A stretch of DNA of 64,000 nt, taken from CAIZQW01 sp942493055. GTDB taxonomy: Bacteria; Verrucomicrobiota; Kiritimatiellia; RFP12; UBA1067. Positions 9,598 to 17,472 of this stretch are shown piece by piece. The translations under genes and the position numbers were made by a program. The stretch spans positions 1,302,001 through 1,366,000 of the forward strand of contig OW818680.1 in the NCBI GenBank assembly GCA_942493055.1, given 5' to 3'. Each line of letters starts with the position of its first letter. Positions within the stretch are counted from its first letter, which is position 1. Below the pieces are notes generated by a model. It worked only from the letters and a program-made list of their open reading frames with translations. It searched no databases and was not told where the DNA came from.

Positions 9598-12500
9598 TTA
9601 CGTTCTCCTCTTCATGTCCACCAGCGGCACCTGCAGAAGCACCGTGGTGCCCTCCCCGGGCAGACTCGTTAAATCAAAACGCCCGCCGCAGTCGTTCATC
9701 CGCTGCCGCATCGCATCAATACCATGTCCGCGACGTGCAGACTCGGTTGCCACAACATCCATCCCGCAGCCCTTATCCTCTACGCTGACCGTCAGCAGCT
9801 TGCCCTCAACCGCAAAGCTCACATTCAAGCCCGTGGTTCCAGCATGTTTCACAGTATTGTTCAGCGCCTCTTTGAAGGCCATCAGCAAGGCGTGGCGCGC
9901 CCGTGCATCGATGATCGCGTCAGGAATAATCTCAGGGATATTCAAACGGCAATGAAGTCCGCTCTCCCCTAAAAACTGCTGGGCATATTGCGTCATGAAG
10001 TTGATGCAGTCTTCCGTCGAGCCGCTACGTGGATTCAGCGCCCAGACAATTTCGCGCAAACTGCGGGTCATGCGCTGCGCCGTATTGAAGAGTTCTTTTC
10101 CATGCGCCTGCGTACTTTCACGGTCGCCTGCATCGGACTGCGTCAGGTTTCCTAAAATCGCGACCCGCGTCAAGGCAGCTCCGATATCATCGTGCAGGTC
10201 ACGGGCAATCCGGGAACGTTCCTGTTCGATGGCGCGTTCATGTTCCAAGATGGCAATCCGACGTAACTGGCGACGTCGTTCCATATACCAGACAACAATG
10301 CCGACGACGAGCAGCCCGCAGAAGATCAGCAACGCCTTAAAGGCGACGGTCTGCCGGAAGAGCGCAGGCAGGACAAGGTTCACCAGAACGCCTTGATCCG
10401 TCCAGTCTCCATTGCGCAACCGCATCGAAAGGCGCAGGGCATAGCTGCCAGGAGGCAGGCTCTGATAGAAAATCGTATGGCTTTTGATACTCTCTGACCA
10501 GGTTTCCTCGTAACCCTCAAGCTTATACCGGAAGAGAATACGGTCCGGCGCCTGATACTCGGGGACAGCATAGCGAATGGAGAGTTGACGTGCTCCGGCA
10601 GGCAGTTCAACCTTCGGCACAGTCTCGCGCGTGAGCAGCGAACGGGACCATAAGATGCGCTCTCCTGCCTTAATCTCTTCGATACGCGCTGTTGCCACTG
10701 CTGTGGGGGCGCTCGGACGCTCTCGGGGCGTGATCACGGCCAGACCGCGCAGGGTACAGAAGAGGAGTCGTCCATCGCTGAGACGGAGGCTCGTGTGTCC
10801 ATAACCCGCGGGGCACTCCTCGCTGACAAGCCCCTCGGGAATGCCATATTCGCTCACGCGCAAGGTCTTCCGCTTCTTCAGCGCCACAGCTTCTAAGTCG
10901 CTTCGGTCAACGTATACGATGCCTGTGGCAGTACTCAACCAGAGACCGCCGAGGCCATCCTTCAGTATTTGGCGGATATCAGAATCAGGAAGCCCCACGT
11001 TTTCCCCAAAGACGAAGAGCTGCCCGTTGTTGCGCCGCCAGACCAAGCCCTTCATGGACCCTATCCAGAGTCCATCCTTCTCATCCTCGCAAAGTGCACG
11101 TACGGAGGAATCTGGCAGCCCCGCCGCCATTCCAGCCCTCACAAGGACTTGTGTTGGGGAGAACCCCACGAGTCCGTCATGTTGATGCCCCGCCCATATT
11201 TGCCCCCTACGGTCTTGAAGAAGGGCATGTACTGCGGCATGGGGCATGCCGCCACGGATACGCAAGGACGAGGCCTTTTCCCTCTCTACACGTCTCAGCC
11301 CTGACGAGGTGCCTGCATAGATAACACCATCATGTGCTTCCAGCAAGGAACTGATACTCTCATCACTCCGGACATTCCGGCGCATCACGCCAGTTTGAGC
11401 TTCGCGGTGCCAGAGGAAGTCTCCCTGTGTTCCAATCCACAAGGAACCGTCACGTCCTGTCAGAAGTGCACTGACGACCGAATTTTGCGGAAACCCCTCC
11501 AACTCTAAAGGACGCAACGTCCGTGTTGTTCCTTGAAGAATACCCGCCCCGTCCACGCCACAGAGAAGTGTGCCGTCCTTGTTTTCCATCACGGCTAAAA
11601 AAGCATCCGAGCCGATGCCTGTCGTGTTGTGCACCACTTGCACGGTTCGTGGGCGTAACTGATAAAGTCCGCCCCGTGTCGCCAACCAGAACGATCCGGT
11701 TCGATCTTTAAACAGATGGTGGACTGTAGAGGTAACAAAGCCATCACGACGGCCCAGTTCCTTGTAATCGCCTCCTTTCAGATGCCCGACAACGCTGCCC
11801 GCGATCCACACCTCTTCATCGTTTTCCATGAAAAGCGTATCACTATGTATTCTGCGCGGGTACAGAATATCTCGGCCCTCCCATCGGTGCCAGCCTCCCT
11901 TGCGCCAGATCGCGAACCCTTTTCGCCCCTTGACCAGCACAGAGCCGGAAGCCGTTGCTTGCAAGACAGAATAGCGGTCAGGATCAAGAGGCGTCTCTTC
12001 TTTTTCAAGCGCCTTTGCTGTCAGTCGATAGACGCCGTCATCCGCCGCTATTCGAAGCTGTCCGTCAGCGGAAAAGACAGCATCGTTGATCATGCCTTCG
12101 CCGTGAAAAGCAACGGTGTCAACAGTATCACCTGTGACGCGACCGAGTAAACGTTGCGCCACGCACACGACTGACCCACTGGGATCATCCAGCAGACGCA
12201 CGACGCGTCCACCGTCAGCCATCTGTGTGATCAATCGCCACCCCCTGGCATCATGCCGCCAGACCCCGCGATCTCCGTAGATCCAAAACCCTCCATGAAC
12301 ATCAAAATGGACGCCTCTGAGCAGCGTGGGAAGTTGAGGGGGAAGTTCTTGAGGGGTGAGACTGATGAAACGCTGACCGTCAAACTGTGCAATCCGGGTG
12401 GGTGTTGTCAGCCAGAGAAACCCATCCGGTGATTGCGTCACATGCATCACGATCGCTTCGGGAACACCTTCACCCACCCCCCATTGGCGAAGAATATAGT

Positions 12501-12603
12501 CGTCCGTCAAAGAAGCGACTTCAGGCAGGGGCTCTGCTGCCTGAGAACAACATGCAGTCATTAAACTCAAAATCGCTAAAAAATAGGGCACCCGCTTTTT
12601 CAT
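9598..12603 (-). CDS. Periplasmic-propeller sensor histidine kinase (Reg_prop, Y_Y_Y, HisKA_3)
   Basis: A 1001-residue sensor kinase. After a signal sequence (LAILSLMTACCSQAA), residues 30-650 carry repeated propeller-blade motifs such as GFLWLTTPTRIAQFDG, GSFWLATRGGLYQL, GSLWIGTQGD, GQIWAGHQHDGL and GGLWLSTATGIVYV. A Y_Y_Y domain follows (about 665-735), then one membrane helix near 755-780 and a HisKA_3 domain with the phospho-acceptor His near 803 (SRIARDLHDDIGAAL). An HATPase domain with the N box (KEALNNTVKHA) and RGHGIDAMRQR closes the protein. This sensor layout is that of Bacteroides hybrid two-component systems, but here the protein ends after the kinase core and the regulator is separate and NarL-type. 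It presumably binds an oligosaccharide released by the operon enzymes. Confidence 0.93.
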   Translation of the reverse strand: MKKRVPYFLAILSLMTACCSQAAEPLPEVASLTDDYILRQWGVGEGVPEAIVMHVTQSPDGFLWLTTPTRIAQFDGQRFISLTPQELPPQLPTLLRGVHFDVHGGFWIYGDRGVWRHDARGWRLITQMADGGRVVRLLDDPSGSVVCVAQRLLGRVTGDTVDTVAFHGEGMINDAVFSADGQLRIAADDGVYRLTAKALEKEETPLDPDRYSVLQATASGSVLVKGRKGFAIWRKGGWHRWEGRDILYPRRIHSDTLFMENDEEVWIAGSVVGHLKGGDYKELGRRDGFVTSTVHHLFKDRTGSFWLATRGGLYQLRPRTVQVVHNTTGIGSDAFLAVMENKDGTLLCGVDGAGILQGTTRTLRPLELEGFPQNSVVSALLTGRDGSLWIGTQGDFLWHREAQTGVMRRNVRSDESISSLLEAHDGVIYAGTSSGLRRVEREKASSLRIRGGMPHAAVHALLQDRRGQIWAGHQHDGLVGFSPTQVLVRAGMAAGLPDSSVRALCEDEKDGLWIGSMKGLVWRRNNGQLFVFGENVGLPDSDIRQILKDGLGGLWLSTATGIVYVDRSDLEAVALKKRKTLRVSEYGIPEGLVSEECPAGYGHTSLRLSDGRLLFCTLRGLAVITPRERPSAPTAVATARIEEIKAGERILWSRSLLTRETVPKVELPAGARQLSIRYAVPEYQAPDRILFRYKLEGYEETWSESIKSHTIFYQSLPPGSYALRLSMRLRNGDWTDQGVLVNLVLPALFRQTVAFKALLIFCGLLVVGIVVWYMERRRQLRRIAILEHERAIEQERSRIARDLHDDIGAALTRVAILGNLTQSDAGDRESTQAHGKELFNTAQRMTRSLREIVWALNPRSGSTEDCINFMTQYAQQFLGESGLHCRLNIPEIIPDAIIDARARHALLMAFKEALNNTVKHAGTTGLNVSFAVEGKLLTVSVEDKGCGMDVVATESARRGHGIDAMRQRMNDCGGRFDLTSLPGEGTTVLLQVPLVDMKRRT

Positions 12604-12620
12604 AAATTGACTTCCAATTT
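12604..12620 (-). promoter_or_regulatory. Small hairpin over the ribosome-binding site of the sensor kinase
   Basis: On the minus strand AAATTG and CAATTT pair around the loop GAAGT, which contains part of the GGAAG ribosome-binding site. The second arm ends directly next to the kinase ATG. The stem is only six A/T-rich base pairs, so any effect on translation would be modest. The rest of the 65-bp gap to the GH29 gene shows a possible -10 (TAAAAT) without a good -35. Confidence 0.3.
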
Positions 12621-12668
12621 TTGTGCCCTATTTTAGCGCGTTACAAATCGTTTGACCAGCCTGCATCG

Positions 12669-13730
12669 CTACCGGTCTTCACCTTCCTTGCTCGTAGTGC
12701 CAGAACTTGTTGCCACAGGGAAGCCGGATTTTTTCAAGCGTGCGCCGATCTCCTTCAGCGTCTTGACATCCGCAGGATGAAGGGAGCCATCTCCCAGGGG
12801 GCCTACATTCAAAAGCAGGTTGCAGTTGTCACGCCGCGCTTCGCCAAGAATCTGCCAGACCTCATCGGCAGTACGGTGATACGCCCCCTCCACATTGAAC
12901 CACATCTTGGTGCCCTTGCCACCCTTCTCGTTGAGTTGCAATGTCGTGCAGATCTCGACGGGCTTATCGGACAGCTTCGCTTTAACCGCATCAGGAACGT
13001 ATTTGAAGGTGGCCTGAGGATAGAAGCGGTGCTCGTAGGTGATGAAGTCTTCGTCACCCGTGACGCCGTGGCAGAAGGAGATGAGACACGCGGGCTGCAA
13101 GGAGCGGATCAGGGCAAACATCTCATTTAAATGCGGATATTTACTGCGTTTCGGATCCTTGTAGTAGGCGCTGTCCGTATCGAACCAGAGACCTGCGATA
13201 GGGCCATATTGCGTCAGCCACTCCCGCATGATCGTCATGTTGCGTTCATAAACAGGCGCATCTGTTTGGGCGATGCTCCCATGGACATAAAGCATCAGCT
13301 TTAAGCCGCGCTTCTGGCAAGCTTCTGCCATTTCTCCGACCAAATCGCGCTTTGCGGGAAGGTCATCCACCGTGTTCGGATGGGCCACTTTGGAACGGAA
13401 CATAAAGGGTCCGCCGCCGTGGTAGGGCGTGAAGGTGATATACTTCATCCCTGCCTCAACAGCGAGATCCGCGATTGCATTTGCGTCGAACTTTGAAGCG
13501 GTGAACCGGCTTTCCCACTCCGCTTGACTGACTTCCTGGGGCATGGGCTGAGTCTTGCCGTATGGAGACAGGCTGACCATGCCATAATGGACAAACATTC
13601 CGAATTTTGCCTCACGGAACCAACGGATCTCCTCTTGACGCAAGGAACTTGCGTTAGCACCAAGCGATGTCAATGGCAGAGAAGTAATCGCGAGACCAAT
13701 AAGTGCTAAAAGACCTTGAATCAAACTCAT
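12669..13730 (-). CDS. GH29-like alpha-L-fucosidase (short, divergent)
   Basis: A 353-residue exported protein with a signal peptide (LLALIGLAITSLPLTSLGA). The N-terminus (IRWFREAKFGMFVHYGMVSL) is the GH29 opening strand. The GLWFDTDSAYY segment places Asp184 where GH29 has its nucleophile, and NCNLLLNVGPLGDGSL near residue 310 is the usual end of the barrel. The family motif that normally reads KHHDGF is here TPYHGGGPFMF, and no C-terminal beta-sandwich is present. Substrate choice may therefore differ from typical fucosidases, and loss of activity cannot be excluded. It is the first gene of the operon, with its own promoter and palindrome 45-90 bp upstream, and GGGGGATC precedes the ATG. 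Confidence 0.8.
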   Translation of the reverse strand: MSLIQGLLALIGLAITSLPLTSLGANASSLRQEEIRWFREAKFGMFVHYGMVSLSPYGKTQPMPQEVSQAEWESRFTASKFDANAIADLAVEAGMKYITFTPYHGGGPFMFRSKVAHPNTVDDLPAKRDLVGEMAEACQKRGLKLMLYVHGSIAQTDAPVYERNMTIMREWLTQYGPIAGLWFDTDSAYYKDPKRSKYPHLNEMFALIRSLQPACLISFCHGVTGDEDFITYEHRFYPQATFKYVPDAVKAKLSDKPVEICTTLQLNEKGGKGTKMWFNVEGAYHRTADEVWQILGEARRDNCNLLLNVGPLGDGSLHPADVKTLKEIGARLKKSGFPVATSSGTTSKEGEDR

Positions 13731-13772
13731 GTTGATGATCCCCCACGTTTTAAAGATACGAACAGGGTTTTA

Positions 13773-13801
13773 ACTATACACTCTTAAGTAGAGTCCCTCA
13801 A
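13773..13801 (-). promoter_or_regulatory. Promoter of the glycan operon (-35 TTGAGG, -10 TATAGT, 17-bp spacer)
   Basis: On the minus strand TTGAGG (13796-13801) and TATAGT (13773-13778) are separated by exactly 17 bp, a good sigma-70 fit. The spacer contains ACTCT and AGAGT in inverted orientation. The -35 directly abuts the 18-bp palindrome at 13802-13819. The transcript would start about 36 bp before the GH29 ATG. Confidence 0.6.
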
Positions 13802-13819
13802 GTCCCCAATATTGGGGAC
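13802..13819. promoter_or_regulatory. 18-bp perfect palindrome, candidate operator
   Basis: GTCCCCAATATTGGGGAC is a perfect palindrome lying immediately upstream of the -35 of the GH29 promoter. That is where an activator contacting RNA polymerase would sit. It lies between the divergent GH29 and EF-hand genes, so it could also act on the latter. The obvious candidate ligand is the NarL-type regulator encoded in the operon, which is inference. No second copy was seen in the window. Confidence 0.55.
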
Positions 13820-13928
13820 ATCGCCAGCTTTCAAAAATCAACATGAAGAGGTTTTTCGCAATATATTTCAAGATGGCTCGTTTATATTAAATAATGACAT
13901 GAGGGAAACATGCCATCCGTTAAAGAAG

Positions 13929-13950
13929 TATAATATTAACCAAAGAGGAG
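13929..13950 (+). promoter_or_regulatory. -10 element and ribosome-binding site of the EF-hand gene
   Basis: TATAAT at 13929-13934 is a consensus -10, although no clear -35 lies 17 bp upstream. AGAGGAG at 13944-13950 is a strong ribosome-binding site and fixes the start at the ATG at 13962, excluding the longer in-frame extension from 13812. Confidence 0.45.
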
Positions 13951-13961
13951 AACTGATCATC

Positions 13962-14288
13962 ATGAAGAAGCTATGCATAGTCGCTATTGCCCTGATTGCC
14001 ATCGTCGCGGCACCCACTGCGTTCGCAAAGAAGGGTGACAAGACCCCCATGGTCCCGTCTGACATCTACGCCAAATATGACGTGAATAAAAACGGCACCC
14101 TCGATGCGGATGAGAAAGCCGCCCTTGTCAAAGACTTCGAGGCCGACAAGACCGGTCCTTTGAAGGCGTTGGACAACAATGCTGACGGCAAACTCACCGA
14201 TGGCGAGATTGCCACCATTCCGGCGACCAAGCCAGGTGAAGCGCCAGCCAAGGCCAAGGCCAAGGGCAAAGGCAAGAAGAACAAGTAA
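13962..14288 (+). CDS. Small exported EF-hand calcium-binding protein
   Basis: A 108-residue protein with a signal peptide (LCIVAIALIAIVAAPTAFA). Two EF-hand loops are visible: DVNKNGTLDADE at residues 40-51 and DNNADGKLTDGE at about 71-82, each with acidic residues at positions 1, 3, 5 and 12. The tail is rich in Lys, Ala and Gly (KAKAKGKGKKNK). It probably binds calcium outside the cytoplasm. Such short EF-hand proteins are frequent in Planctomycetes and Verrucomicrobia and have no assigned role. It is transcribed divergently from the fucosidase operon and is followed by a repeat element. Confidence 0.85.
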   Translation: MKKLCIVAIALIAIVAAPTAFAKKGDKTPMVPSDIYAKYDVNKNGTLDADEKAALVKDFEADKTGPLKALDNNADGKLTDGEIATIPATKPGEAPAKAKAKGKGKKNK

Positions 14289-14298
14289 TTGCTGTGCC

Positions 14299-14450
14299 GC
14301 GGAATAGTGGAATGGTGGAATAGTGGAAGAAAGCAAGATTGGGAGCGACGAGCGTCTGCTCGTCCTAGGCACGCAAACGCGTGCCCCTCCCAGAGCCGAT
14401 ATTTGTCTTTCCCCATCATTCCATCATTCCCATATTCCAACATTCCAGTG
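14299..14450. repeat. Intergenic element: GTGGAATA-type words flanking a branched REP-like hairpin
   Basis: The left flank (14301-14327) repeats GGAATAGT-like words and the right flank (14414-14448) repeats CATTCCAT-like words, so the flanks are inverted copies. The core has an outer stem TGGGAG/CTCCCA (14340-14345 with 14387-14392). Inside it are two hairpins: GACGAGC/GCTCGTC (14347-14364) and GGCACGC/GCGTGCC (14368-14385). The core could fold as a three-way junction. No coding potential is evident; an in-frame extension of the following gene through it was rejected. Confidence 0.75.
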
Positions 14451-14477
14451 AGGTTATGCACACGCACGAGGTATGAA

Positions 14478-15860
14478 ATGAGATCCAATTTTGCAACGGT
14501 CACGACTCTGAGTGTGATGGCTTTCATCTGTTGCGCAGGTGCCGTGGCAGAGGTGCCCAAGGGAACAATCACCAAGCACACCTTCACGAACAGCTTGATT
14601 TTTCCCGGCACGACACGAGACTACTCGATCTATGTGCCGGCCCAGTATGATTCCACTAAGCCTGCCTGCGTCCATGTCAACCAAGATGGTGTCCAGTTCA
14701 ACGCACCTGCCGTCTTTGACCAACTCATCGCGGCCCAGGAGATGCCCGTGACCATCGGCATCTTTGTCGCCCCAGGAAAGGTGAAGGCCCTCTCCACGAA
14801 TGCACTCGAACGCTTCAACCGCAGTTACGAATACGATTCCGTCAACGACACCTATGCCCGCTTCCTTCTGGACGAACTCCTGCCGCATATCGTCCGTGAA
14901 CACAAACTCAACCTCTCGGCCAGCGCCAACGACCGCAGCATCGGAGGCTCCAGCAGTGGCGCTGTCTGCGCCTTCACCGCCGCGTGGGAACGGCCAGACG
15001 CCTTCAGCCGCGTCTTCAGTGCCATCGGCACCTACGTCGGGTTGCGGGGCGGTGACCGTTATCCCACACTGATCCGAAAGACCGAACCTAAACCGCTCCG
15101 CGTCTTCCTCCAGGACGGCAGCGCCGACCTCAACATCTACGGCGGCGACTGGTGGATGGCCAACCAGGCCATGGAGCGCGCACTGACCTTTGCCGGGTAC
15201 GAGGTCAACCACGTCTGGGGCGACGGCGGCCACAGCGGCAAACACGCGACCGAGCTTTTTACAGATGCCATGCGCTGGCTCTGGAAGGATTGGCCTGCAT
15301 TGATCAAAGCAGGCCCCGGTTCGAAGCAACTTCAGGATATTATCCTCCCCGGCCAAGGCTGGGAACGTGTGACCGAGAAATTCAACTTTCCTGAGGACCC
15401 TGCTGCGAAATTCAGAGCGAACCTCGTGGAAGCGGGATTGAAAACCGCCAGCGGCATCACCCGTTCACCTGATCACGCGCTGCTCTACGCTGCTGACAGA
15501 TCCTCGCACTGGGTTTACAGTTATCAAATCCAACAGGACAACGCCCTTGCCTTTGGACAGAAGTACTATCATCTCCACTCCCTTGACACGGCAGACAATG
15601 CTGAAGCAGGCGGCATGTGTGTGGATCGCGACGGACGGCTTTACGTGGCTACCGCAATGGGTGTGCAGGTGTGCGACCAGGCTGGCCGCGTCAATTGCAT
15701 CCTCCCGACCCCTGGCACCTGCCAAAACATCTGCTTCAGTGGCGACCATTACGATCAACTCTTCGTCCTATGTAAGGGGAAAGTCTTCAAGAGGACGTTG
15801 AAGGTCAAGGGCGCAAACCCGTTCATGCCACCGATCAAGCCTCTTGCACCGAAGCTATAG
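14478..15860 (+). CDS. Exported esterase with C-terminal beta-propeller-like domain
   Basis: A 460-residue protein. A signal peptide (VTTLSVMAFICCAGAVA) leads to an alpha/beta-hydrolase of the putative-esterase group. Features are RDYSIYVPAQYD, the elbow GGSSSGAVCA with the nucleophile serine near residue 159, and GDGGHSGKH, which probably carries the catalytic histidine. From about residue 325 the sequence changes to repeated strands (DHALLYAADRSSHWVYSY, GGMCVDRDGRLYVATAMGVQV) resembling an SMP-30/gluconolactonase-like propeller. Such esterase-propeller fusions occur in PVC bacteria; the substrate is not known. The ATG at 14478 was chosen because the signal peptide begins there; the frame stays open upstream through a non-coding repeat. 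Confidence 0.78.
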   Translation: MRSNFATVTTLSVMAFICCAGAVAEVPKGTITKHTFTNSLIFPGTTRDYSIYVPAQYDSTKPACVHVNQDGVQFNAPAVFDQLIAAQEMPVTIGIFVAPGKVKALSTNALERFNRSYEYDSVNDTYARFLLDELLPHIVREHKLNLSASANDRSIGGSSSGAVCAFTAAWERPDAFSRVFSAIGTYVGLRGGDRYPTLIRKTEPKPLRVFLQDGSADLNIYGGDWWMANQAMERALTFAGYEVNHVWGDGGHSGKHATELFTDAMRWLWKDWPALIKAGPGSKQLQDIILPGQGWERVTEKFNFPEDPAAKFRANLVEAGLKTASGITRSPDHALLYAADRSSHWVYSYQIQQDNALAFGQKYYHLHSLDTADNAEAGGMCVDRDGRLYVATAMGVQVCDQAGRVNCILPTPGTCQNICFSGDHYDQLFVLCKGKVFKRTLKVKGANPFMPPIKPLAPKL

Positions 15861-15874
15861 GCAAGGAGTATATG

Positions 15875-15918
15875 CTGGTTACACCCTATAGAGGTTAATG
15901 ACCAGAACATATATAGTA
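15875..15918 (+). promoter_or_regulatory. Shared-box promoter (copy 1) upstream of the DUF3494 gene
   Basis: The box GCTGGTTACACCCTATAG (15875-15892) matches 12 of 18 positions of the consensus TAGGGTTTAACCCCATAG found at five other promoters. Exactly 20 nt later lies TATAGT (15913-15918). The expected start is about 85 nt before the gene. This is the weakest box but has the best -10. Confidence 0.55.
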
Positions 15919-16008
15919 ATCCCATTCTAACGAATAACCAAAAGACATCACATGGCAATACTGCCACTGAAATAGTAGTCATTTGGTAACTCATGACTGA
16001 GGATTATT

Positions 16009-16776
16009 ATGAAAAGAACAAAAATGCTCATGGGCATTTCACTCGTAACGGGGTTGATGCTCCTGGCGAGCGACGGCTTAGGCATGGCTGTCGAATTAGG
16101 TTCAGCTGGAAATTTCGGAGCCCTGGCGGGCAGCGGGATCAGCTTCGGAGGGGTTACGACCACGATTACCGGGGATATCGGAAGTTCCCCCACCCCCACC
16201 ATCACCGGACTCGCAAACCTGATCTTGGTCGGTGAAAATCATCTCGGGGACGCGATCACGGTGCAGGCTAAAGCTGATCTGGCAGCAGCATATGCCTCGG
16301 CAGCCGGGGCAACACCGACGATGCTCTATGGAGCCATCTTTGATCTTGGCGGACTCACCCTCAACCCGGGCGTATACAATGGCAGCAGTTCGCTTGGGAT
16401 CACCGGCAACTTGACACTTGACGCAAACGGCAACGCCGATGCCATTTGGATCTTCCAAGCCGGCAGCACGCTCACGGCAGCAACTGGCAGTAAGATTATC
16501 TTAGTGAACGGTGCCAGGGCAGAGAATATCGTTTGGCAGGTGGGCAGTTCGGCGACACTCAATACAGATGCCTACTTCACGGGCACCATCCTTGCATTGA
16601 CCTCGATTTCGCTAGATACCGGAGCAAGCGTGCTGGGCGGACTGCTAGCCCAGAATGGTGCCGTCACCTTTAATGGCAATACCGTCATGGTGCCCGAAGC
16701 AAATACCGTTTCTATGCTCGCACTCGGCCTGATGGCCTTACTCGTCGTCAAGCGGCGGGTCTCCGACTATCTATAA
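16009..16776 (+). CDS. DUF3494 (ice-binding-like) exported protein with PEP-CTERM-like tail
   Basis: A 255-residue protein with a signal peptide (ISLVTGLMLLASDGLGMA). Residues 28-225 are a DUF3494 beta-helix domain (ELGSAGNFGALAGSGIS, TITGDIGSSPTPTITG, NADAIWIFQAGSTLT, NIVWQVGSSATLNTDAYFTGTILA). The C-terminus has VPEANTVSMLALGLMALLVV followed by KRR. This is the tripartite plan of PEP-CTERM proteins (motif, membrane helix, basic end), which are processed by an exosortase. DUF3494 proteins include ice-binding adhesins, but many occur in bacteria not linked to ice, so the ligand is uncertain. A second DUF3494 protein is encoded at 30.7 kb. Its promoter carries the shared box. Confidence 0.88.
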   Translation: MKRTKMLMGISLVTGLMLLASDGLGMAVELGSAGNFGALAGSGISFGGVTTTITGDIGSSPTPTITGLANLILVGENHLGDAITVQAKADLAAAYASAAGATPTMLYGAIFDLGGLTLNPGVYNGSSSLGITGNLTLDANGNADAIWIFQAGSTLTAATGSKIILVNGARAENIVWQVGSSATLNTDAYFTGTILALTSISLDTGASVLGGLLAQNGAVTFNGNTVMVPEANTVSMLALGLMALLVVKRRVSDYL

Positions 16777-16785
16777 AATATAAAA

Positions 16786-17472
16786 CTAGATGATGGTCAA
16801 CTGGACACTGCTTTCAATAATACCGGCTGCGATCGCATAGCGCGTCAGGCCGGCAGTGTCATGGATATCAAGCTTACTCATGAGATGATCCCGGTGCTTC
16901 TCAATGGTCTTGATGCTGATGCCGAGATTAATGGCCATCTCTTTGTTGGCTTCACCCTCGGCAATCCGTTGAAGCACTTCTAACTCCCGCGAACTCAAGC
17001 ATGACATTTTTGCATTCGGCAGCCCATTTCTGTCTACCGACTTCTGGAACCTTTTGTTGAGGCGCTTTGAAACACTGGGACTAAAAAAGCCCTTCCCTTT
17101 TTGCACTTCCCGTATCGCTTCAGAGAGGACATGGGAGGAGGACTGCTTGATCAGATAGCCATTCGCACCTAAAGCCATCACGCCCTCCACGTATGCATCG
17201 TCGCTATGCGCGGAAAGAATGATCACCTTTGCCTCTGGAACCACTTTACGAAGTTGCCGTGTGGCCTCCAATCCGTTCATCTGAGGCATTGCGATGTCCA
17301 TGACCACCACATCAGGATGCAGTTTCAGGGCCTGTTCCACAGCATTGCGTCCATTCGCGGCTTCGCCGACCACCTCAATGTCTTTTTCAGCCTCTAAGAG
17401 CTTACGCAAGCCCTCCCTGACAACCATGTGGTCGTCAGCAATGAGAACCTTGATCTGTTTTTTATTATTCAT
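16786..17472 (-). CDS. NarL/LuxR-family response regulator (soluble two-component system)
   Basis: A 228-residue regulator. The receiver domain (residues 7-125) has acidic residues in IADDHMV, phospho-acceptor Asp59 in VVVMDIAMPQMNG, and the lysine in GYLIKQS. The LuxR-type helix-turn-helix is at about 155-215 (LSSRELEVLQRIAEGEANKE, then GISIKTIEKHRDHLMSKL). The start overlaps the kinase stop by 4 bp (ATGA), so the two are co-translated. The gene lies between two members of the shared-box promoter set (16009 and 19596) and is the leading candidate for its activator, which is inference from position and family. Confidence 0.94.
   Translation of the reverse strand: MNNKKQIKVLIADDHMVVREGLRKLLEAEKDIEVVGEAANGRNAVEQALKLHPDVVVMDIAMPQMNGLEATRQLRKVVPEAKVIILSAHSDDAYVEGVMALGANGYLIKQSSSHVLSEAIREVQKGKGFFSPSVSKRLNKRFQKSVDRNGLPNAKMSCLSSRELEVLQRIAEGEANKEMAINLGISIKTIEKHRDHLMSKLDIHDTAGLTRYAIAAGIIESSVQLTII

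Noticed and set aside
14289..14477. N-terminal extension of the esterase
   Set aside because: It crosses a non-coding repeat element; the signal peptide starts at 14478.
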